Shown here in pieces: positions 15,596 through 22,144 of a stretch of DNA of 23,787 nucleotides (position 1 is the stretch's first letter; each line of letters opens with the position of its first letter). The DNA comes from Eudoraea sp. (lineage in GTDB: Bacteria > Bacteroidota > Bacteroidia > Flavobacteriales > Flavobacteriaceae). The notes below the pieces were generated by a model, which was not told where the DNA came from, made no database searches, and was given only the letters and a program-made list of their open reading frames with translations. A program made the position numbers and the translations under genes. The DNA lies in assembly GCA_024642325.1 (NCBI GenBank), contig JAHEBI010000002.1:1-23787 (forward strand). The letters run 5' to 3'.

Positions 15596-17131
15596 TTAGC
15601 TTGTTTTTAGATAATCTGATAACCTTAAAGACAGGGCGACAAGTGTCAGTGTCGGATTTGCAGACCCCGCTGTGCTAAAACAACCTGAACCGGCAATAAA
15701 GAGGTTAGAAATACCATGAACCTTGCAATTGGCATCTACCACTCCCTTGTTCCGATCTGCACTCATTCGCGTAGTTCCCATATGATGCCAGCCTCCGCCT
15801 AAGTGATCTGGCATTGAGTGGTCATTTTCATCCCAGAGGAATTCCTCTAATTTTATTCGTCCTAAACTTGCCTTACCCATTTGTTCGCCCAGGATATGGT
15901 ACATTTTTCTGATACTGTATTTATCCAACTCGGTTAATTGCCAATGCAATTGCGGTTTTGGGACGCCAAGTGCATCCTTTTCGTCTGAAAGTATTATTCT
16001 GGAATTACGGTTAGGGGCTTGTTCCATGCGTGTGAATAATTCGAAAGCCATTTCTCCATTCATATTGTTTTTTGCATAGCTTTTCTCTCTGGACACTCTG
16101 ATATTTGCCACAAGATTATCAAATGATTGCCTGGGATCTTCATTACTCCAGACATCAATGAGCGGGGTTTGTTTTTTTGCTATTTCCAGTGGGGTGAGGG
16201 AAGCGGTCCCGTTCAAAACGCTATTATTCTCTTGAAATGCCTCAGTCAAAGCTAATTCTGCCCTGGGATTACGCGTGCCGTAATCAAAAGTGTATAGTTC
16301 TGTTGAAAAGGATTTTTTGAGCCATAGTTCTGCAGATTTAATTTCCAGGTGCTCCATAAAATAACGGCCAACATTGTCCTTATCATTCCCTATACCATTT
16401 TTGGCCTGTCCTCTGGAGGCCAGCAACATTCTTGCATTTTGTATAGCTCCACATGCCAATACAAATTTTTTGGCTCTTACGCGATGGGTTTTTCCCTCAA
16501 GGTTTTTTACTTGCAGTTCACGAATATGGTTAACATGCTCACTGGCAATAATTTTCGTCAAATTTGAATAGGTGTAGAGGAAAATATTAGGAGAATTAAC
16601 TATGGTTTCCTTATATTTTTTCCCAAATCGGGTAGGGGGGCTGAATTGCCACATTTTTGACCAGATAACATCTTTATCCAGCGGAAAAGGAGTAAAGCCG
16701 GAGCACTTTTTCTGCCAGTAATCCAGGCTGTAATTATACTCTCCCAATTCCAATAACTCTTGTGCCTCACAGTAATAAGGTAACAATTCATCAAGTGTAA
16801 TTGGCCAACCACTATCTGCAACCCAGCTCCTTACTTTAAAATCTAACGGATCCAAAGGAGCACACATCCCGCCCCAGTGACCGGTTGTACCTCCAAATAA
16901 ATGCAGCCTGCAAGATCTTAAGGGATAATATCACTGTCCGGTAGACTTGCCGGAATACAAATCCTGAACTTCATCGTCGTATTCAAAACCGCCACCTTCC
17001 AGAAGGATTACTTTTTTGCCGTTATTGTTCCAGTCCAGTGCCATACTGATCCCCGCAGCGCCGGCTCCTACAATGCAAAGGTCTCCCTCAATTATGGTGT
17101 TGTTATTTAGCTCTCTGGCGTCTATATGCAT
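15596..17131 (-). pseudogene. GMC-family oxidoreductase interrupted by an in-frame TGA
   Basis: An FAD-dependent glucose-methanol-choline oxidoreductase split by TGA at codon 67 (16933-16931). From ATG 17131 the frame gives the FAD-binding segment DLCIVGAGAAGISMALDW (17-34) and reaches SGKSTGQ. After the TGA the same frame continues without a shift through YYPLRSCRLHLFGGTTGHWGG, the expected GMC continuation. It then runs 423 more residues to the C-terminal GMC domain, with GGGWHHMGTTRM and GCFSTAGSANPTLT. Total length is 511 codons, normal for the gluconate-2-dehydrogenase large-subunit type. Nothing else is damaged, so this is a recent nonsense mutation, a sequencing error or a recoded stop. 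The ATG at 17131 follows the upstream small gene by 5 bases, with TTAGGA before it. Enzyme substrate (sugar, polyol or alcohol) unknown. Confidence 0.88.
16931..16933 (-). other. In-frame TGA stop inside the GMC oxidoreductase
   Basis: The stop lies between GQ and YYPL, 21 codons before the next in-frame ATG (16867). Both flanks are in the same reading frame and carry conserved family sequence. Codons one substitution away include CGA, AGA, GGA, TGG, TGC/TGT, TCA and TTA. Confidence 0.9.
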
Positions 17132-17136
17132 AAATC

Positions 17137-17511
17137 CTAATTTGTTTCCAGGAGAGAGAAAAGGGCACATTGTCTTGCTTCGGTGACTGAAAGTAGCCAA
17201 CCTTCAATTAGAATGGTATTGCCCTTGTCAAAATCTTCTGTCACTTTATTATTCAGAAAAATATGTATTTCGCTATCCCGAAGTTCTGAATCATCAAGTA
17301 AAAGTTCTTCCAGGTATTCTCTATTATTTTCACCAGTTTGAATTCTATAGGTATTTCCTAGTTTTATTAAGGTATTCTTATCACAGATTCCGGCAAGATC
17401 TGAAGGCATCAAATCTCTTTTTACCGAAGTTTTGATTTTATAGAGCCATACTGCAAACAGGCTTATTAGCAAACCAAATAAAGATACCAACAGGAATTTT
17501 CTTCTTTTCAT
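17137..17511 (-). CDS. Small membrane-anchored protein partnering the GMC oxidoreductase (subunit-3-like)
   Basis: A 124-residue protein. The N-terminus MKRRKFLLVSLFGLL resembles a twin-arginine signal (RRxFL) followed by one membrane segment (about 6-24). The rest is soluble and ends in GWLLSVTEARQCALFSL. Its place directly before a GMC gene (5-base gap) is the arrangement of gluconate 2-dehydrogenase-type complexes, where a small Tat-signal subunit carries the signal-less FAD subunit across the membrane. Sequence identity to subunit 3 is not obvious to me, so this role is inferred from context. If the GMC gene is dead, this protein has lost its partner. Confidence 0.65.
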   Translation of the reverse strand: MKRRKFLLVSLFGLLISLFAVWLYKIKTSVKRDLMPSDLAGICDKNTLIKLGNTYRIQTGENNREYLEELLLDDSELRDSEIHIFLNNKVTEDFDKGNTILIEGWLLSVTEARQCALFSLLETN

Positions 17512-17629
17512 TTTGGTCTTCGCTAAGGGGAAATAAATTCAATTTTCGAATCTGTCATACTATTAGTTGTGGAACCAAAAACCCTATTTAAAATCTTTTG
17601 AAACTTAATATTAAAGGTAGTAAAAATGC

Positions 17630-17653
17630 TTGTTTAACAGGTGTTTTAAACAA
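17630..17653. repeat. AT-rich inverted repeat after the molybdenum hydroxylase operon
   Basis: TTGTTTAA, 8 bases, TTAAACAA: a perfect 8-bp inverted repeat 20 bases past the stop of the large subunit gene. On the minus strand it is followed by GCATTTTTA, so it could be a weak terminator. It also overlaps a -7-like promoter motif at 17651-17658 and could be an operator. Confidence 0.4.
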
Positions 17654-17658
17654 ACATA
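17651..17658 (-). promoter_or_regulatory. Candidate -7 promoter element for the small subunit/GMC unit
   Basis: TATGTTTG on the minus strand is a full match to TAnnTTTG. A TTG lies 24 bases further upstream, one base beyond the usual 17-23 spacing. It would give a leader of about 130-140 bases before the ATG at 17511. Confidence 0.4.
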
Positions 17659-17673
17659 CGTGCCCATATAAAT

Positions 17674-19851
17674 TTAGCTATTCAAGGCGTTTAAAACCCT
17701 TTCCGGAGTAAAAGGTAAATGTCTGAGGGTTTTACCGGTTAATTTGAGAAAGGCATTGGCAATTGCACATGCAACCAAAGGTGTCCCGGATTCACCCACC
17801 CCTCGGGGAGGCTCCCGTGATTCAATTAGGGCGGTTTCTACGCTGTCGGGAATATCTGCCATTCTCATTATTTCATAATCATTAAAGTTGGATTGCTGCA
17901 CCTGCCCGTCAACAATGGTTATTTGTTCTTTGAGAACACTGCCAATACCCATTAATATTCCCCCTTCCATTTGAGCCTTAACATTATCTGGTTGTATAAT
18001 TATTCCCGCATCACTTGCACTCCAAAAATGATGTACGCTTATTTTTCCGGTACTTCTATCCACAGAAATTTCACAGACACCTGTACTCAAAGTTCCGCTG
18101 CGCTCTAAAAAGGCAATCCCTTTAGACCGGTTCTCCGGAAGGCTTGAATACCAGTCAGACATTGATATAGCTTTCTCCAGGGTGGCCAGTGCTCGTGGGG
18201 ATTTAGCCAATAAATTTCTTCTTAAGTCTGCGGGGTCTTGCTTGAAATGGGTGGCTATTTCATCGACCATACATTCTATCGCAAATTTATTGGGGCCATG
18301 GCCCACTGAGCGCCAGTGTTTCAGTCGGATGCCTTCAGATACTTCCCGCCATTCCGCATATTTATTGGGAATGTCATAATAATCTATTCCGATACCGCTG
18401 GCAACCAAATGGCCGCCATCGCCAACAATACAATGCGAAAAACCTGTTATTTTACCACTTGCATCTGCACTGGCCCGCAATCGCTGTAAAGTTAAAGGCC
18501 TGTAGGCACCATAACTAACGTCATCCTCACGGGTCCAAATTAATTTTACGGGTCTCGGGGCAACTTCCCGGGCCAAACCTGTTCCTTCCAGCACAAAATC
18601 GGTCATACTCCTTCTGCCAAAACCCCCTCCCAAATACTGCAGATTTATCTTTACGCTTTCTGCCGGAATTCCAAGATAATCTGGAATTCCCAGTTTGGAA
18701 TCAAAACCTTGCTGACTTCCAACCCAGACCTCAGCAGATTTTCCATCTGCTCCTACCTGCGCCACAACATTCAGGGGTTCCATTTGGGCGTGATACACAT
18801 AATCGTTTTTATAATCAATGCTAAAGGCTTTTGAAGCCGATTTCAGGGCATTTTCTATATCTCCTTCGTTTGTAATCACTTTACCTGCTGATTTCCCTGA
18901 GGCTATTTTGTCATATGCTTCGTAACAGTCCTGCGAATTAAAACCACTTGCTGTGGTTTCACCCCATGTTATATTAAGTAATTTTTTGGCTGCCAGAGCT
19001 TGTTCCAGGGTTTCTGCAATTATTCCGATACCATAATCAAAGGGGACCAGTTTAAGAATGCCTTTTAATCCGAGAATTTCCGATTCATTATGGAGGGTAG
19101 GACTTGCGCCGTGAATGGTTCCTCGCTCCAGCACCCCATAAAGCATGTCCGGTAATTGAATGTCAATGGCAAACTTGGCAGTGCCCGCTACTTTTTCCGG
19201 AATATCTACTCTTGGCCTGTCTACCCCAATAAACCTGTAGTTTTTAGGATCCTTCAACTCAGCTTCAGAGAATTCTGGCAGGCTTACAGGCATAGTCAGA
19301 TAGGGGACCAGATCGCCATAACCAATTCTTTTGTTGTCTTTCTCGTTGATTACTTCACCGGGAGCTGTACTAAGATCCCCGATAGGCACTTGCCAGTGCT
19401 CAGCAGCACTATGCATTAAAATATAACGGGCCTGAGCTCCGGCTTGTCTCATTATAGAATAATAGCCATAGGTAATCATACTACCGGCCGTCAACATTAC
19501 TTTATTGCTTGCACTCCATTTGTCTGATCCGTATATATCAGATTCCTGAGGGGAAAACTCTACATTTACCATAGACCAGTCTGCATCCATTTCTTCAGCA
19601 AAGATGGCAGGTAAAGAAGTCATGGATCCCTGGCCCATTTCTGCAGCCGGATTATAAATAGTAACCTGGCCATCTTCCGATATTTTCACCCAGGCTGTAA
19701 GTTCATGTTTTTCTAAAATTTTTTGTACCTCCTTGTTATTTTTACAGGAGATCATATGGGGAAGAAGCCCGGAAATACCAATAAATAAAGCAACCCCTCC
19801 TGAGGTTTTAAGAAATTCTCTTCTGCTAATGCCCTGGTTATTTAGTTCCAC
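17674..19851 (-). CDS. Molybdenum hydroxylase large subunit (xanthine dehydrogenase family, isoquinoline 1-oxidoreductase beta-like)
   Basis: A 725-residue molybdopterin-binding subunit. It begins with a textbook Tat signal, SRREFLK (9-15), followed by a hydrophobic stretch to MISC (C36), so it is exported folded with its cofactor and may be lipid-anchored at C36. Family landmarks are YHAQMEPLN (353-361), GGGFGRR (408-414) and the C-terminal RGVGESGTPLVACAIANAF, where E687 is the likely catalytic base. Tat export and the two-subunit layout match the IorB or aldehyde-oxidase-type group rather than cytosolic xanthine dehydrogenase. It hydroxylates an aldehyde or heteroaromatic ring; the substrate is not readable. 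The gene follows the 2Fe-2S subunit gene by 27 bases. No cytochrome c electron acceptor is encoded nearby. Confidence 0.93.
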   Translation of the reverse strand: MELNNQGISRREFLKTSGGVALFIGISGLLPHMISCKNNKEVQKILEKHELTAWVKISEDGQVTIYNPAAEMGQGSMTSLPAIFAEEMDADWSMVNVEFSPQESDIYGSDKWSASNKVMLTAGSMITYGYYSIMRQAGAQARYILMHSAAEHWQVPIGDLSTAPGEVINEKDNKRIGYGDLVPYLTMPVSLPEFSEAELKDPKNYRFIGVDRPRVDIPEKVAGTAKFAIDIQLPDMLYGVLERGTIHGASPTLHNESEILGLKGILKLVPFDYGIGIIAETLEQALAAKKLLNITWGETTASGFNSQDCYEAYDKIASGKSAGKVITNEGDIENALKSASKAFSIDYKNDYVYHAQMEPLNVVAQVGADGKSAEVWVGSQQGFDSKLGIPDYLGIPAESVKINLQYLGGGFGRRSMTDFVLEGTGLAREVAPRPVKLIWTREDDVSYGAYRPLTLQRLRASADASGKITGFSHCIVGDGGHLVASGIGIDYYDIPNKYAEWREVSEGIRLKHWRSVGHGPNKFAIECMVDEIATHFKQDPADLRRNLLAKSPRALATLEKAISMSDWYSSLPENRSKGIAFLERSGTLSTGVCEISVDRSTGKISVHHFWSASDAGIIIQPDNVKAQMEGGILMGIGSVLKEQITIVDGQVQQSNFNDYEIMRMADIPDSVETALIESREPPRGVGESGTPLVACAIANAFLKLTGKTLRHLPFTPERVLNALNS

Positions 19852-19878
19852 ATTATAGATTTATAATCAGTATACGAT

Positions 19879-20352
19879 TTAAGTTTTTGCTGCTATTTTT
19901 CCTGCAGCTAATTCTATAGCTTTTAAAATTCGCAAATAAGTACCACAACGGCATAAATTTCCATTCATATAAGCTTTTATCTCTTGCTTTGTAGGATTCG
20001 GATTTTCCCCGAGCAGTGCCACTGCCTGCATGATCTGTCCCGACTGGCAATACCCGCATTGTGGTGCCTGGGCCTCTATCCAGGCTTCCTGAACCGGATG
20101 ATCACCATTTTCAGACAAGCCTTCTATTGTAGTGATTTTTTGATTTTTGTCCAAACCATTAACAGGCATGGCACATGCCCTCATTGGATTGCCGTCCACA
20201 TGCACAGTGCAAGACCCGCACAGGGCAATACCACATCCATATTTTGTACCTGTAAGCCCAAGATGTTCCCTTAATACCCAAAGCAAAGAAGTATCTTCTT
20301 CAACATCTACCTGAAATATTTTATTGTTTATATTTAACGAATAAGCTGCCAT
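19879..20352 (-). CDS. 2Fe-2S subunit of a molybdenum hydroxylase (IorA/CoxS-like)
   Basis: A 157-residue iron-sulfur subunit with two [2Fe-2S] clusters. The plant-ferredoxin-type site is C40, C45, C48 and C60 (YGCGIALCGSCTVH, MRAC). The helical site is C99, C102, C134 and C136 (QCGYCQSG, NLCRCG). It passes electrons from the molybdenum centre of its partner, encoded directly downstream. It has no signal peptide, as expected when the partner supplies the Tat signal and both are exported together. Length is normal for the family. The 67-base gap to the upstream amidotransferase gene leaves room for a promoter, but no clean TAnnTTTG is seen there. Confidence 0.95.
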   Translation of the reverse strand: MAAYSLNINNKIFQVDVEEDTSLLWVLREHLGLTGTKYGCGIALCGSCTVHVDGNPMRACAMPVNGLDKNQKITTIEGLSENGDHPVQEAWIEAQAPQCGYCQSGQIMQAVALLGENPNPTKQEIKAYMNGNLCRCGTYLRILKAIELAAGKIAAKT

Positions 20353-20419
20353 GATTGCTCAAAATAGTATAGGCTTAATTTACTAAAAAACAGGCTAAAA
20401 TAAAGGTTAGGGACAAAAT

Positions 20420-21157
20420 TTATTTTTGGGATCTGTATCTGTCTACAAATCGTCTGAGTATTTCTTTGGGGACAGGTACATTCGATTGTCGTATTGCTTT
20501 GATTAGCTCTTCTGCTTCTTCGGGCTGGAAATAACCGGCATATTTATAAATTCTGACACGCAAAATAAACTCGTCGGCATCAGCTTCCGGATGAAATTGA
20601 GTTGCATAGATATTTTCTTTAACCCGAAACATCTGGACCGGACAAGGGCCAGATGCAGCCAGGAGAACGGCTCCGGCAGGAATAGTATCGCAGGCTTCCT
20701 TATGCCCTGCCAATGCAGGGAATTTCTTTGGAAGGCCTTCTAAAAGGGGATCTTTAGCCCCTTCATCAGTTACCCAGACATCGACACTACCTATTGGTTC
20801 GGCATATTTGTCGGAAATGGTAGCTCCGCAATACCGGCCCAATAGTCCGTTAGCGGAACAGACTCCAAGAAATGGAAAATCCCGAGGCATCACCTTGTCA
20901 AATAGCGAATAAAAAAAATCTTCAACATTTTTTTGAGCAATACTTTTGTTCGCTTCAGGAATACCCACATCAAAAGGACTGCCGCCAGCAATTATGGCGG
21001 AGTAGTTTTTAATATCTATATCCTGACTATTGTCTTTTTCAACCCTGATGCGATGCACCTCTGCAGTGGACAATCCGCCGACGCGTAAAATGGCCCTAAA
21101 CTCACTGTCGGAAGCTTCAGTTTCGGGCCGCATTTGTAGAATAAGAAATTTTTTCAC
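20420..21157 (-). CDS. Class I glutamine amidotransferase-like protein
   Basis: A 245-residue cytosolic protein resembling the glutaminase domain of GMP synthase as found in stand-alone proteins. The triad can be placed: C100 in FLGVCSANG, H189 and E191 in TQFHPEAD. IIAGGSPFDV (55-64) is the usual early glycine-rich segment. The nucleophile motif CSANG departs from the common CxGxQ, so glutaminase activity should not be assumed. It has no synthetase partner domain. It may remove gamma-glutamyl groups or act in catabolism like other stand-alone members. It sits between the lactonase-like gene (71 bases upstream) and the molybdenum hydroxylase operon; a functional link is not evident. Confidence 0.85.
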   Translation of the reverse strand: MKKFLILQMRPETEASDSEFRAILRVGGLSTAEVHRIRVEKDNSQDIDIKNYSAIIAGGSPFDVGIPEANKSIAQKNVEDFFYSLFDKVMPRDFPFLGVCSANGLLGRYCGATISDKYAEPIGSVDVWVTDEGAKDPLLEGLPKKFPALAGHKEACDTIPAGAVLLAASGPCPVQMFRVKENIYATQFHPEADADEFILRVRIYKYAGYFQPEEAEELIKAIRQSNVPVPKEILRRFVDRYRSQK

Positions 21158-21182
21158 GGAATCTTTTTTATGATTCTGTAAG

Positions 21183-21200
21183 CAGCAACTTTAGTTGCTG
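21183..21200. repeat. Short hairpin between the lactonase-like and amidotransferase genes
   Basis: CAGCAAC, TTTA, GTTGCTG forms a perfect 7-bp stem with a 4-base loop. No T run follows on the minus strand, so a terminator role is doubtful. It may be an operator or an RNA-processing site. Confidence 0.4.
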
Positions 21201-21228
21201 TGCAATTACCCGCTATAAAAGTAAATTT

Positions 21229-22116
21229 TTAACGCACCCCGTGCACATTCATTTTCAGGGTATAAATGGAATTCATAGCGGTAACAAACAGTATATTTTG
21301 ATCTGGTCCACCAAATGTAACATTGGCTGTCCATTTTTGCGGTACCGGAATTTGAAGTATTTCTTCTCCTTTCTTGTTAAAGACGGTTACGCCATTACCG
21401 GTCAAATAAACATTACCCTGATTATCTATTGTCATTCCATCTGAACCCATTTCTGCAAATAGCTTTTTATTGCTGAGATCACCATTTTCCAAAATAGTAT
21501 AGCTATATGTTTTTTTATCACCTATATCCGCGATATAAATCATTTTGCCATCCGGAGTTCCTATTATTCCATTCGGTTGAACCAGATCGTCGGCAACAAT
21601 GCGCAACTCCTTCATGTCGGGAGTCATATAATATACTCGTTCTTTTTCAATTTCTTTCGCTTTGCGCTCCCAATAAGGTCTTTGGTAATAGGGATCTGTA
21701 AAATAAATTCCTCCCTGCGCATCTACCCAAAGGTCATTTGGGCCATTGAGCTTTTTTCCCTGGAATTCATCCACCAGGACAGTTGGTTTTTTATCCTTAT
21801 TTATTCTCCAGAGTTCAAATTTTTCATCGGCGCAGGCCAAAAGATTTCCATCGTGATCAAAGTAGAGCCCGTTGGATCTACCGGCCTCATCCATAAATAT
21901 TGAGACCGAATTATCCGATGCGCTCCATTTTATAATTTTGTTATTAGGCTGATCGGTGAAATACACATCCCCATTTTTATCCATTGCCGGGCCTTCAGTG
22001 AACAGGTAATCTGCTGCAACCAGAGTGAGCTTGGCCTCATCAGCCACAAGTTCCGGCTTCTGAGCTTTGCATCCTAAGGTCAGGAGTAAGATCAGAATCG
22101 TCTTTAAATATTTCAT
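21229..22116 (-). CDS. SMP-30/gluconolactonase-like lipoprotein
   Basis: A 295-residue protein when started at 22116 (MKYLKTILILLLTLGC). The longer frame upstream adds 18 residues without signal character and overlaps the preceding gene, so I reject it. C16 in LTLGC is the lipobox cysteine, placing the protein in the periplasm or outer membrane. The six-bladed propeller family is shown by E41 (FTEGPAMD), the LNGPNDLW segment (123-130), N182 (QPNGIIG) and D226 (SDGMTID), which match the metal and catalytic positions. Likely activity is hydrolysis of a sugar lactone; the real substrate is unknown. It follows the amidohydrolase gene by 28 bases and is probably in the same operon. A lactonase fits downstream of sugar oxidation, but that link is speculative. 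Confidence 0.92.
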   Translation of the reverse strand: MKYLKTILILLLTLGCKAQKPELVADEAKLTLVAADYLFTEGPAMDKNGDVYFTDQPNNKIIKWSASDNSVSIFMDEAGRSNGLYFDHDGNLLACADEKFELWRINKDKKPTVLVDEFQGKKLNGPNDLWVDAQGGIYFTDPYYQRPYWERKAKEIEKERVYYMTPDMKELRIVADDLVQPNGIIGTPDGKMIYIADIGDKKTYSYTILENGDLSNKKLFAEMGSDGMTIDNQGNVYLTGNGVTVFNKKGEEILQIPVPQKWTANVTFGGPDQNILFVTAMNSIYTLKMNVHGVR

Positions 22117-22144
22117 ATTCAAGCTGTTAATTGAATTATTAGAA

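Noticed and set aside
15596..16867. Independent gene starting at ATG 16867
   Set aside because: The 21 codons before this ATG encode conserved GMC sequence in the same frame back to the TGA, so it is the rest of the interrupted gene, not a separate one.
16931..16933. Selenocysteine codon in the GMC oxidoreductase
   Set aside because: GMC enzymes are not known to use selenocysteine, no SECIS-like hairpin is evident just after the TGA, and the trait is uncommon in Flavobacteriaceae.
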